Assembly: GCA_039602395.1 (NCBI GenBank)
Contig: JBCNJP010000008.1
Location: 67,977,095 to 68,041,094, forward strand
Direction: 5' to 3'
DNA from: Deinandra increscens subsp. villosa
Taxonomy: Eukaryota; Streptophyta; Magnoliopsida; Asterales; Asteraceae
Length of the DNA: 64,000 nucleotides
Shown: piece after piece, positions 29,494-41,004 of the stretch
Numbering within the stretch: position 1 is the first letter of the stretch
Layout of the letters: each line of letters opens with the position of its first letter
Made by a program: the position numbers and the translations under genes
The notes under the pieces: model-generated
Told to the model about the DNA's origin: nothing
The model's input: the letters and a program-made list of their open reading frames with translations, nothing else
The model's database searches: none

Positions 29494-32418
29494 ATGGATG
29501 TTAATGATTATTCATATAACAATGCAAAGTTAATGTTCCCACCACCATCATCATCATCATCATCATCAGAATTCTCTTCAGTCATGCATCATCATCAACA
29601 ACCATCATCATGGAGTACCCTACCTCAAGTGTTCCACCATAACACCATCTTCAACCCACTTCTTCAATACCCGACCCGAGATCAAGACCCGTTTCTCTTC
29701 TCTCAACCACCACCTCCTCCTCCCCCTCCTCCGCTATCATGCTACAGCGGTTTGTACAACCGAAGTGTGCCGGGCGGTTTGCAGTTTGCGTACGAAAGTT
29801 GTTCGTCTTCGGATCATCAGTTAAGACTCTTATCTGAGACACTAGGGCATGTGGTTCAACCCGGATCATCCGGCCCGTTTGGGCTCCAAACTGAAATGGG
29901 TAAGATGACTGCTCAAGAGATCATGGATGCGAAAGCTTTAGCCGCTTCGAAAAGCCATAGCGAAGCAGAACGAAGACGTAGGGAGCGTATCAACAATCAT
30001 CTTGCAAAGCTAAGAAGCTTACTCCCCAACACCACCAAAGTAAGAATTTTTCTTGTCTACTCATTTTTCTTTGTTTACTTACCATCATATGCTAAATTAA
30101 ATCAAACTCAAACGACTGTTTAAAAGTAACGGGAACAGTCATTGAAAGTAGGGTTATGACGCAAACCCTACATGCAAATAGTGTTAAACACCATGTTTTA
30201 TGTAACCTCAAACTGCTGTTTAATTTGTTTAATTTACAGACTATGAAATTAGATTAGGTGAAGTTAGATTATATAACCGCACCATTGGAATTGTGAGAAA
30301 GATTTAGGCCCTATTTGTTTTTTTGAAAAAATCTCTGAATAGAGGTTACATCTGATTCGGTTACGTATTTAGATATAGAGTCGTTTGTTTTTTCCAGTTA
30401 TTAAGAGGTTGTACATCTTAATAGCGTCTTAACTATCAAGACGTTTACAACATCTTAGAACATCTTAACCCTAAAAAGGAGTCATTCGTTCTCCGGTGAC
30501 TAGAGTCCGTCTCCAACCACTAGGCTTCGTCTCTGGCAACTAGTTATCCGCCTCCGGCCTCTACCTCTTAATTATTCAGTTTAGTTTATAGACATTTAAA
30601 CCACCTCTAGCTTAATATTCAAAAGTGATATTAAGATTTAGACATAAATCTTTTAAAAAAAACAAACGAGGCTTAATCTATTGTTGTAGACAATCTTTCA
30701 AGATTTCGTGAGAATCTGGGGACAGAAAATGTGGGAAAGTTGGTAAGATAGATCTAGAGTAACCAATGAGCAACTATTAAACCTGTAAAGAAAGTAGTTT
30801 TGCCGGTGTTTTTGAAGTCAAAGAATTTATGAAAAGAAACCACACTTTTTTAACTAATTACACATCAGACAAACTAATTAGCATTCGTGTGTGAGTAGTC
30901 ATGACACATGAAACACACACCATATATGTGTTTTTACTTTTTACCCATGCCATGCTTTAAATTAAACCCCATCATTACATGATGATCATTTCACTAAGAA
31001 CCCACCATCTTTTGTTTTCTTTTTCACATAATGCATGATCATGAACATTTCACATTCTTTCACACATTGATGGATTTTTTTTTATGGATAGCACCTTGAC
31101 ACATCGATCAAGGAATTGAATAAAATCCATGTTATGAGTATGCATCATCATGTGTGTGAATGGAAGCAATATAGTGTCAACTATCACATTTGAAAAAGAA
31201 ATGGTGTGCACGCTTTCCAATGTCGTGGTTCATGTGTTTGTAACAGGACAGATGTATCATACCAGATCCACAAATAAGTAAACTGAAATTTGCTTTTACA
31301 CAACTTCCATTCTACATGATTAAAACTAAGTCTACACACCATCTACAAACTCTAGTTTTGAAGGTTAGAGTTTGTGTCATAATCCACTACTTATATATAA
31401 TCTTTTGTTTGGTTGCATGGAGGTCGTTTGAATGTTAATTGAGGCTTACATTATAGTCCACTACGTTTAAACGATCATTTTTTCAATTGCATGGAACAAC
31501 TGTAAGCATGAAGGGCTTGGATCATAGCCCCTACTTTTAAAGACCGTTTTCACCTCCTTTTAAATAGTTGTTTCAGTATAATTTGACCAAAGGGGTGGCG
31601 TGAAAATAGTTTAACTTAAGGGAAGATCACTAAAATAGTCAGTTTGACTAATCAAATCACCAAAATAGACATTGAAGGTTTAACCGGTGGACTTAGTCGG
31701 CCTTTCTATAAAGGTTTTCACAGGCTTAGCCGTCGATTTCTAACTTGTTCATTAGTGGGCTTAGCTAATGCTATTCAACTAAGCCTTCGGTGTTTATTTT
31801 GATGATTAGATGATTAATTGGTCAGAATGTCTATTTTATAATTTTTCCTTAATATAAATGGCAGTTTCTATCTAGGGTTTTCACATATTTTAATTAGTTT
31901 CTTAACTATAAAAAGAAAAGGAGCTATATGGACTGAACAAACTTATTTACTTTTAGACAGACAAGGCTTCATTGCTAGCTGAAGTCATTCAACATGTAAA
32001 GGAGCTAAAACGTCAAACTTCAATAATAACAGAACAAAGTCCAGTTCCCACAGAGATCGATGAGTTGTCGGTCGACAACGCATCCGAAAAAGACGGTAAA
32101 CTTGTGATCAGGGCCTCGTTATGTTGTGAGGATCGATCAGACCTCTTACCGGACCTCATCAAGACTTTAAAGTCACTTCGACTAAGAACCCTAAAGGCCG
32201 AGATCACAACACTTGGTGGACGTGTGAAGAACGTCTTGTTTATCACCGCAGAAGATCATCTAACCGAAAACGATGATCAGCAAATGGCGAATAATTACTC
32301 GATAAGCATGATCCAAGAAGCACTCAAACAAGTGATGGAGAAAACAAATGGTGGTTTTGATTCATCTTGTGGGAGTGTAAAGAGACAAAGAACAAGCAAC
32401 ATATATCAATGTTCTTGA
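29494..32418 (+). CDS. bHLH transcription factor of the TMO5/T5L1 (bHLH30/32) group, 335 aa, two exons
   Basis: Exon 1 is 29494-30039 and exon 2 is 31957-32418; the 1917-base intron begins gtaaga, ends ttttag and is phase 0. Residues 19-25 are poly-serine and about 93-101 poly-proline. The basic region SHSEAERRRRERINNHLAKL (154-173) has the H155-E159-R163 set for E-box binding. Helix 2 (DKASLLAEVIQHVKELKRQ) opens exon 2, and an ACT-like region follows (about 220-290: LVIRASLCCEDRSDLLPDLI, GGRVKNVLF). This order and the intron inside the bHLH domain match Arabidopsis bHLH30 (T5L1/ABS5) and bHLH32 (TMO5). Family knowledge: these pair with LHW-type bHLH proteins to drive periclinal divisions and cytokinin synthesis in young vascular cells. 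Which of the two paralogues it equals is not decidable here. Confidence 0.93.
30307..30672. mobile_element. PIF/Harbinger-type (Tourist-like) MITE in the bHLH intron
   Basis: Ends read GGCCCTATTTGTTTTTTTG on the left and, in reverse complement, GCCTCGTTTGTTTTTTTT on the right, flanked by TTA (30304-30306 and 30673-30675). Size 366 bases with no coding frame. It belongs to the same superfamily as the autonomous-looking element at 36087-40777 but the termini differ. Confidence 0.8.
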
Positions 32419-33670
32419 GCATCTTAGATCTCTTTAATCATATGTAAGTGATAGATCTGATAGTCGCCAACTGGTTACACTACTATAGGGCTAGCTTATT
32501 AAGTTGGTTTGTTTATTTGCGTGGGGTGTTTAATTTGCTTGTTTCTTTCTTTTTCTTTAGTTTGTTTAGTCTTCAAGGGTATGCTTAAATTGTCCTCTAG
32601 ATTGTGTGTATGAAGATCAAAATGCTAGTGGTGTTGTGAATTTAAATTGGAATCCTCTCAGAAACAAACTAGCTACCGAAGTTAAATAAATAAAATAGAA
32701 GAAAAATGGAGTAAAAGTAGTGGTGATGGATGCTTGCAAATGAGAATTGAGTTGGTTTGTATAGGCAAAATATGTTGGTCAACCATGGTCATGCTTGGTG
32801 GGCAGTGGGCACACATATTGGCTCGCGTCATCTCGTTGACCTGAATATTTGTACGTTAACGTTAGTACACAGCCGTGTCTAGTGGGAACACGGTTGTGTC
32901 TGAGCCTCACATGGTCGTTGATAAGGTGGCACACGGTCGTGGCCGTCTAGTGAAGACAATTAACACGCCATTTTCTTTTGTTAGATGTGGTCTGGTTTAC
33001 TTGTTGCACGGGCTTGGTCTTCAGGAACAGGAACATGGTCGTACGATCGTGGTCTTCAGGGGACACCGTGATTAATTCTCTTATCAGATTTTTTATATTT
33101 GTTGCACAATTGATCTTGAGAAGCTTCAAGGTCTGTAAATGCAAAATAAAGCAATTGTGAACATATTAATGAACGTTTACAACCATAACCAACCAAAACG
33201 ACAAATATTTGATTGATAAAGATGTGTATTTTAGTGCACGTCACTTCTTCAGAGTACCAAAGGCAAACATGACATCATTATGGACATAAACCCTTCTTTG
33301 GTGTCAAGGTAATCCGCATGAATAGTCAATTAGTCATCGACTTCGAGAGTAGGCTAGAAGAATGGGACCCATTATAAGAGAGACAGTGCATTACAAACAT
33401 ATGATTATTATAATATTATGTTTCAACCGGGTTATTCTATTCCATCTTTTCTTTTACATGTAAATTTTATTTTGTTATAATAGAGTGGTTTATTATTCTT
33501 TTTAGATAATCCTCAAACATCTATCAATTTTTAGAATGTCGTTGGGAACATTTTCATAAAGCATTGAAGATGACGGATATCATATCAAATTATCAATGAT
33601 ATGCTAACATAGAAATAGAGGCAAATAAGACAGGAAGTAACAAGGTTTAACGGGGTTTAGAACAACATTC
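32419..33670. other. 3' flank of the bHLH gene with gypsy-spacer-like repeats
   Basis: 32419 to about 32640 is the likely 3' UTR. 32860-33080 is rich in words like cacggtcgtg, gatcgtggtc and ggtcttcag, the style of spacer repeats in some plant gypsy elements, and resembles 27660-28060 including a shared trailing motif (ataaccaNcNaaa, gatatttgatNgat, aaagatgtg). No coding frame is supported. Confidence 0.4.
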
Positions 33671-33673
33671 TCA

Positions 33674-34089
33674 GAGTGTGTTTGGGCGTGTTTTTGGCTA
33701 AAAGTCTTTTTAGCTAAAAGTGTATATTGACTTATGACATTTCTAAAATTAGTTTTTTTTTTAAAAAAAAATTGCATTATCTTTTGTGGTGGAAAAAGTC
33801 AATAAGTTCTTTTCTAAAAAATGTTTGGCTTAGCTTATTCATGTAAAATGACCAAAAAGGGCATTTCTTCTATTTTGTGGGTCAAAAAGGTAGGCATATT
33901 AGTAATTTTCCTTTCAGATATTGCCAAAAGGAGTTTGAAAATCCAAGTTTTCTTGGCTTTTAAAAGATAATTTTTTTCTTATCTCAAAAAGCTAAAATCA
34001 AAAGTGTTTTCGATTACCTAAACATTATTTAACTTAGTGAAAGCCAATAAGTCAATAAGCAGTTTTCAAATGGAATCTCAAACATGCTC
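33674..34089. mobile_element. MITE with gagNNtgttt termini
   Basis: The left end GAGTGTGTTTGGG and the right end in reverse complement GAGCATGTTTGAG match, and tca flanks both sides (33671-33673, 34090-34092). Internal words such as tgacttat, ataagtca and agctaaaa are also inverted. The three-base duplication suggests PIF/Harbinger, though TCA is not the usual TTA or TAA. Confidence 0.6.
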
Positions 34090-34107
34090 TCAATTAGGAA
34101 AAATGGC

Positions 34108-34302
34108 GGCTATAGTTTTTTTTTGGAACGGCATCGATCAGGTGACCCTGGTCTCACTTAAACCTACCCTTGCGGGGCTATGTCCAAGGTCGATTACTCG
34201 GACCTCCGTGAGAACCAAGACACCCCCTCCTAAAGTTTTCTCCTGACAGATACCCCCTCCTGGGACCATATGGGGTAAAACTGCCTCCCCTTGGCTATAG
34301 TT
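34108..34302 (-). mobile_element. 5'-truncated SINE with poly-A tail
   Basis: A direct repeat ggctatagtt (34108-34117 and 34293-34302) flanks about 175 bases that end, on the minus strand, in a run of A. Part of it (ggggaggcagttttacc) resembles the 3' half of the tRNA-derived SINE at 54590-54790. The Pol III boxes are missing, so it is a truncated copy. Confidence 0.7.
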
Positions 34303-36083
34303 AAATCGATATTTTAAAGTAAGCCGGTGTGCAATATTGATTGGTGCATTTTATGTTCACTTTATTCAATACTAATTTCCTTTTAAATGCATCGATATTG
34401 TTACAAATTATGGTAGTTTATATTATTATTTTATAATTAAAATGAGCTAAAACGGTATAATGGTATAATTAAGTTAAACAAAAATCATAACGTGTTTATT
34501 GGTTAAAATTTTAATAAAACATTAGTCCAGCTGTAGAGTAAATGAAAATAATACAAAATAAATTGAATCGGTATGATGTTTTCGTGAATAACAGGAACAA
34601 GGAATTGGGCTCCTGGCCCAAATTAAATAATGGAACAAATACATGTAAACAATTTAAAGGTTTTTTTTTTGTTTTTAATGGTGTTAGTTTTAGGATCACA
34701 CGGTGATATTACACTACTCACCTGATCATATAATTATGGGATCATATAATTATGAAGCTAAATTTCGGGGTTAGGGTTTCTTTCAGTTTTCAGTTTTCTT
34801 TGTGAGGTTTCTATAATTTTGATTTGGAAGAATGATCTGTTACTAGTTCCCTGGCAATGTTGTGGGATTCGATCTAGGGTTATGCTTTGTTGAAGCATTG
34901 ATTTGGTGTCTCTATTTATCTGGCTTATTTTTTATGCATGTTCTTGATTTTAGCCCTTTCGTCTGAGATCTCTATTGATGGTTAAAATTGATTTGGGCTA
35001 TGATGATTTCTAATCTGAGCATTTGTTTGCTTATTTCTGATGTTTATTGTGATGATCGGTAATCTGAGCCCTCGATTGATAGTTTCTGACTGCTTGAGCT
35101 ATGTTAATTTCTAAGCTCTTTACTGATGGTTTATCTTGTTTTGGGTGGATTTTTAATCTGAGCTTTTGTAAAAGCTAAGATTCCTCTATTTGTTTATGGT
35201 TGTGATGACTAAAATTAATGTTTTATTGATGTTTTGCTCATTTTATTTATTAGTCTTCAGTTAACACTACCCAAATAAATCTGTTATTTTTTTGGTTTTC
35301 TTGTTTTGGATGTTGATGTTTTTTTTTTATTCCAAAGGCTATTGATTTTCTCATTTCGCATCCCAATTTCTGATTACTTATCTCTTTATTATTTTGCTAC
35401 ATTCAATAAAATTTATTAATTCACATTTCTCTTTATTATTTTGTTATATTCAATAAAATTTAATAAACTCACATTATTTATTTGTTATTTCGTACACATG
35501 AAATAAAATTAGAAGTTCCTCAAGTTAATCTTTAAAACTTATATGTAAGTTTTAAATTCCTTTGTTTAGTGATAAATTTACAAACTTAGATAAATATGTA
35601 ACATATTCGAAAAGCCACAATGTGCGGCGGTTGATCATCTAGCTAAGATCGAAAACATAGATACAATTCATACAAATATGGAACAGTCACACGGTGCCAA
35701 TGCTTGAATACTCGTTTTTTTATTTGACATAACAATCTGATATTCATAGATACAAAAATGGTAAAGTCGATACGTGATATAAAAATGATGAAGCCGTCAC
35801 AACGCGTAGATCACCACCTAGTATATTTAATCACGAAATTAAAAAAAAAAAATCCCGTAGAATAATCCGTAAAGATTCTAGATCCCTTGATCTCCAAGCT
35901 AAATGATATCTTAATGTAATATGAATTGAATAAAAGATAAAGTGACAATGATAGAAATGAAGTAACATATAGCAAAGTCTATCCCAAAGGGAAAAGATTG
36001 ACATGGTTTTCAATAAAAGAATAGTCAGTAACTTCAAATAGAGTGGTGATGATTATACTCTTTAGAAAACAGATGGCAAACAC
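34303..36083. other. Intergenic DNA, possible Helitron ends
   Basis: No gene is supported. A 14-base motif (atcatataattatg) is repeated near 34723 and 34742. At 35614-35642 a GC-rich hairpin-like segment (ccacaatgtgcgg) is followed by tgatcatctag, and at 35795-35821 a similar ccgtcacaacgcg is followed by atcaccacctag then T. Both resemble Helitron 3' ends, but no matching 5' end was found. Confidence 0.35.
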
Positions 36084-36361
36084 TGAGGTTGCGTTTGGTT
36101 GTGGAAAACGTTTTCCAGTTTTCCATTTTCAGTTTTCTAGAAAATGAAATGGGTTTTCCATTTCTAGAAAACACTTGGAAAATTTTGAAAACGCGATCTA
36201 ACCAAAAGATGTGTTTTCCATTTTCTAGAAAATAGAAAATAGAAAACAGAAAACGCGTTCTTGTCTACTTGTTTTCTGTTTGTTTTCCATCTCTCCATTC
36301 TATTAGATTTCCTTACTACATATGATATAATTTAAAACACATAAAATACATTATAATTTAA

Positions 36362-36416
<55 letters not shown>

Positions 36417-36682
36417 CAACACAATAAGGACTTCTAATTTAACATTTTAAAATCATTTTAATTTACTTAAACAATATATAATCATTTTTTTATAAACATT
36501 TTATAGCTAATTCACATAACCATTTAAACCACATTCAAGAATAATCCTAAATTATATCTATTAGGACAATAATAAAGTAAACACAATACATATAAAAAAA
36601 GAGTTAATAAGTCAATCGATCCCGTCGAGTCAAAGAACATCTACATGACACATACTCCACCACAAAACATTAAAACATACTA

Positions 36683-38101
36683 TCAACGTTGCAAACCAGA
36701 TCGGCGACTCATATACTTATCCCATAAGGCATTAGTGATTGAAGTCCTAACTTGAAGCATCTCCATATTATTGGCCATGTCAAAAAAATGGCCTTCTTGG
36801 ACCACATTCGATCTTTCACTCGGAACTTCAAGATAATCTTGACCATATTCGGTGAACAAGCTGTCAGCCCTATCTTCCATTCTGATATAATTATGCAATG
36901 CACAACATGCATGTGGAATCAACATTTGACGCCTCAAAGGGTAATTTGGTATATCTTTTAAAATGTGAAATCTTGCTTTAAGCACACCAAATGCACGTTC
37001 TATGACATTACGAACAGATGAGTGCATGAAGTTGAACAGTTCTTCCTTTCCTCTTACACGCCCACTTTGCCAATCAGAACGATGATATCTCTCACCACGA
37101 TATGGGGCTAAAAATCCTTTCAAATTTGGATACCCACTATCAACAACATAAAAATAATCTACACAAAGAAATTATAAAATGAATTAGTCAATAAACATAT
37201 GAAAAGTTAGCTCAAACTAATAAATAAAACTTGAGCATAAATCTTACCGCCGATCGGCATAGGAAATTTGTTTTCGGGTCTATTAATAGCATCATAAAAA
37301 ACTCGTGAGTCATTAGCCGTTCCCTCCCAACCAGTATATACAAAAGTAAACATCATGTCATGTGAGCAAACTGCCATGACATTTTGAGTGACAAGTACCG
37401 CTTTTCTTCCTCGAAATGACTTTTGTTTTGATGCTGGTGCCCAAGCTGCTACATGAGTACCATCAATGGCGCCGATACAATTCTGATTGAAAATAACAAA
37501 CATGAAAGATTGCAAACAGAATCAATAATATATTAACTGAATATAAATAATAAACAACTTACAGCAAACAAATGAATCAACCTACAAACAAGTAAAATAC
37601 CTTGAAGTATGGATACCATCTTGAATTTGCTAGAATTTCCGGTTGAACTGCACCTCTATCAACTGGTTTAACTACAGTCAATTCAAAAGCCTTTAGTGCT
37701 CTCAACACTTTTTTGAACCAGCAATGAACAGTTGATGTAGAATGTTGAAACCGATCTGAAATTTCTCTATGTTTATTGCCATGGCATAAAATCCGTAAAC
37801 TCATTGCCACGCCCTCTTCTACACTAACATCATTAGAATCTTGTAATAAACCTAATAACTTTAGTTTATCACACAAATTTAAAAACACATGTGGCTTCAT
37901 TCTAAATAACTCGTAACATTGGATAGGATTCCCACAAACTATCTCTCGCAAATATTCTTTTCCACTAAGGATAGAAGTCCGACAAGGCTTTCGGTCAATA
38001 AAGAGTTTAGTGTGCTTCTTTAGATACAGAAACATCATCATGTCATTGTCATCAGCATCTTCATCTGAGCTCGAGCTGCTACTCGATAAAACTGAGTTCA
38101 T
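36683..38101 (-). CDS. PIF/Harbinger DDE transposase, 403 aa, three exons
   Basis: Exons are 38101-37601, 37482-37248 and 37158-36683. Junctions are TTCAAG|GTATTT, TCAATCAG|AATTGT, ATCGGCG|GTAAGA and TTGTGTAG|ATTATT; the joined frame is 1212 bases with no stop before the end. The helix-turn-helix-like N-terminal part (about 60-150) contains EEGVAMSLRILCHGNKHREI and FQHSTSTVHCWFKKVL. The catalytic triad is D174 (GAIDGTH), D225 (TANDSRV) and E299 (VIERAFGVLK), and the LAPYRG and HNYIR motifs of the DDE_4 nuclease are present. Length is normal for the family. It would cut and join the element ends together with the Myb-like partner. I see no defect. Confidence 0.93.
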
Positions 38102-38338
38102 ATTTGTTTATCTACAAGGTGAATATAAACCATAAGAGTAGGATCTCCCAAAAAACTTATCTAACAATATAGAGATAAAGTGTCTAGTGTTATCATATAA
38201 CATAAACCAAATATCAAGACATATCAAGTCTTGCTAAGAGTCGAATCACAAAGTCTTACTAGGAGTCAAATCAGAGGACATAGTCTTAAACAAAAACCAA
38301 ATATGCTTACATAGCTTTTAGAAATTAAACAAGCGTAC

Positions 38339-39317
38339 TCAATTATCTAAACTATCAAGCCAACCCTTCCTCCTATCTTCAGGCATTAACAAAAATATCT
38401 TCCTCCAAGTAACATCATGGAAGTGCTGAAGTGCTTTGTTGTAACATTTGGTGCTAACAGAAGGTGTATCATTAAGGACAAGCATGCAGTTACTAATGGA
38501 GAACTCATCATCACTCGTGAAACTTGTGGCTTCATCCGGCTTAACTTTATACCTCTCAGCTTTTGCTAAATCTTTCTCTTTCCTAGCAATCATAGATTCT
38601 GACCATGCATCCATGAGGGCATCAATCTTATCTTTCCCAGAAGACCTTTTTGCTCTTCGCGAACCCGGTTGACCCTCAATATCCATATCTGGCATACGCT
38701 TTTTACCAGTACTCGAACCACCCACAGAATCACCAAAATCAGCATCACCTAGATATTCATCCTCAAGTCTATGTTCTTGTGGTGAGGTTAGAGGAGCGGT
38801 GGTCGATGCATTATGAAAAGTGCCCGAAGCGGTAGATTTACTAAAGACTGCACTCAACAATGGATATATCTTGCAACCCTTTTTCTTAATAGTTTTAAAG
38901 GCTTTGTTTTGCTGCAATTTATTTATTACAACCAAATACTTAGTACATCAAATAACTAACTATCACAACTAATATAAATTAGGCCTAATGAAATAATACC
39001 TGAATGAAAGTCTTCCATACATCATCATGAGCAAACACTAAGCCGGTTTCAGAGTCCCATGTGACACCCGTTTTATTTATTAGTTCAGTAAATTTCGTAT
39101 GCATAGTTCTTAGACGATTGTACTTTGCTTTCAACTTGTCAGGACCATATTTCAATGCAAACGTAACGAAAAAATTTTCATCCATTTCATTCCAATCAGT
39201 CGTTTTTAAAATTGGTGCCGAATTGGGGTCTTTCTTAACCTTCTCCGCTAAAAGGTCCAAAAAATACTTCACACACTCATCGGACCACTCCATGGCATCC
39301 CCACTATTTCCACCCAT
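38339..39317 (-). CDS. Myb/SANT-like DNA-binding protein of the PIF/Harbinger element, 296 aa, two exons
   Basis: Exons are 39317-39000 and 38911-38339; junctions CATTCAG|GTATTA and AATTGCAG|CAAAAC keep phase 0. Residues about 8-104 form a trihelix-like Myb/SANT-like domain (Myb_DNA-bind_3): MEWSDECVKYFLDLLAEKVK, then YGPDKLKAKYNRLRTMHTKF, then VTWDSETGLVFAHDDVW. A basic patch (GSRRAKRSSGK, around residue 195) could be a nuclear signal. The C-terminal part ending DVTWRKIFLLMPEDRRKGWL is usual for element-encoded partners. In the family this protein binds the element ends and helps the transposase enter the nucleus. It lies 237 bases upstream of the transposase ATG in the same orientation. Confidence 0.9.
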
Positions 39318-40776
39318 CTATAAGATATTTATACACATATGCATAAAAACATATATAATCATCATACATATGATTAAAAATAGAAGAGAAGGAAATAAAG
39401 GTTTCAAACATAAATAGACCAAAAAAATGAGGAAAAAAAAACAAATATCTAAAAAGCATATAAACTTATTTAAAGAAAGCTCTATGAGCACTACCTAACC
39501 CTATATGAATCAATTTAAAAGAAGATAGAAGATAAACAACAAAACAGACAAGAAATCAACCAAGGCAAGCAACAAAGCCAATCCAAGAGCAGACTAACCG
39601 GCTATGAGGTAGTAGATTTTCAATCCCAAGCAAGACCGTATGGCGTATACAAGCAAATCTAGTTAACCTTTTTGGTCATGGATACCTAAGAATACATGAT
39701 GTAAATGTGGCTGGGGTTACAACATAACTAACAAGAAATGGACAATGACATAAGAAACAAATGAACATAGAAAAGCAAAAGATGGAATCATGGAAAGAAA
39801 TAAACAAGAAAAGAAATAGATAAACATAACCTAAGCAGGTGAAATTGCATCAGAAGTGAATAGTTTATGTGGAGAGACATTGATAAGTAGAGATCTTTTC
39901 CTATAGAAATCATCAATCATATAAGTATTTTGATAGTAGACACTGGATTCTTCAAAATAACAGTTATACTGCAACTAAGACATGTAACCCAGTGTTGAGC
40001 AAAAACAACCCATAAATCTTATACCCAAAATCAATAAACCCTAAACCCAATATGAATCAATTCAAAGAAAACAAGTTCTGGAAATTAATAGATATAATCA
40101 AATCAAACAGCAATTGAACAGTGCGTAGTCGATCGAGTGACCCGGGAGGAATTCGGTTGTTGTATAAATAAACCAAAAATCGAATTCGGTAAAAGTAACA
40201 GGCTTACCGGAGGGCAACAGTTCCGGGACGGTAACGATGAGGCTTCTTGACTCCTCCGGTAGTCGGAGCTGATTTCCTGGCAGCCTAGAGGAACGTCGAA
40301 AGTGAAAAACGAATAAACAACGAATCAACAGTGGGTCTTCAATCGAGGCTGATTCGAGGCTGTTCACAGTGGGTCTTCAATCGATCCACCGATGATTGAT
40401 GAGCGGTGGAGTTTGGCGGCACGACGGAGCAGCCGGAGCTCGCGACGGATGAGCCGGAGCTCGCGACGGAGGAGCAGGGAGGAGCTCGCGGCGTTTTTTT
40501 GGCAACCCTAATCTCAATGATACACCTTAATAGCAGCGGCGTTTTTTTTTCTCGTGTTTAGCCTAGGGCTGTATTTTCTGATAAAATAGAAAAAGGAAAT
40601 TGGAAAACAATGCAAAACTATTTTCCAAATTTAGTTAAAAGAATGGAAAACTGTATTTTCTGTTTTCTAGGAAATTTTTTTCAGAAAACTATCACTAGAA
40701 CGCGTTTTCTGTTTTCCATGTTTTCTTAGAAAACAGAAATGGAAAACACCCCATGTTTTCCACAACCAAACGCGCC
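39318..40776 (-). promoter_or_regulatory. Upstream and subterminal region of the Harbinger element
   Basis: No gene is supported. It contains the presumed promoter for the Myb-like gene, a GC-richer patch at 40380-40500 with repeats of ggagctcgcga, and the right subterminal region (40556-40777) rich in gttttcc and ggaaaac words. The minus-strand frame at 40098-40367 has no domain. Confidence 0.5.
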
Positions 40777-40813
40777 CTGAGTGACCTGAAATCTTTGAAA
40801 TCTAACAATCTTA

Positions 40814-40921
40814 TTAGATATAGCCGATCAGGCGACCAAAGGCGAATCCGCCGATTAGGCAGATCAAAAGGATAGATACGGGGAAGAGTATATCGTCGCC
40901 ACCATCTTCGCGGCGGCTCAT
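40814..40921 (-). CDS. Putative 35-aa single-pass membrane microprotein
   Basis: On the minus strand an ATG in the context ATCATGAGC opens a 35-codon frame beginning MSRREDGGDD and continuing with an uninterrupted hydrophobic stretch (about residues 11-35, ILFPVSILLICLIGGFAFGR and four more), ending YI-stop. A charged head plus one membrane helix of about 20 residues is a typical tail-anchored peptide. A TATA-like AATATATAC lies about 60 bases upstream (40981-40989). It sits 83 bases after the F-box stop on the same strand, so it could be a separate gene, a second cistron or chance. The codons are GC-richer than the surrounding DNA. I do not recognise the family. The Harbinger insertion lies just beyond its stop. 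Confidence 0.45.
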   Translation of the reverse strand: MSRREDGGDDILFPVSILLICLIGGFAFGRLIGYI

Positions 40922-41004
40922 GATGGTTAATTATTTAAAGCTACGGCTGAGGAAAAAGATAAAGGGATTCCGGCCGGAGAGTATATATTAAAAGGGTAAT
41001 TCAA

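Larger units (their letters stand above)
36087..40777 (-). mobile_element. Apparently complete PIF/Harbinger DNA transposon
   Basis: The inverted ends read GGTTGCGTTTGGTTGTGG (left) and GGGCGCGTTTGGTTGTGG (right, reverse complement), flanked by TGA (36084-36086 and 40778-40780). Subterminal regions on both sides are filled with ttttcca / tggaaaa and ttctagaaaa words. Inside are the two genes autonomous elements of this superfamily need: a DDE transposase (38101-36683) and a Myb/SANT-like protein (39317-38339), both minus strand and open after splicing. A (ta)n run lies at about 36368-36411. The element ends 34 bases from the small ORF at 40814. Confidence 0.92.

Noticed and set aside
30040..30123. 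Read-through of bHLH exon 1 to a stop at 30123
   Set aside because: The conserved second helix is restored only by splicing 30039 to 31957; the read-through tail is hydrophobic and unconserved.
40098..40367. 89-codon minus-strand frame in the Harbinger element
   Set aside because: Position is upstream of the Myb-like gene, and the sequence has no similarity to known element proteins.
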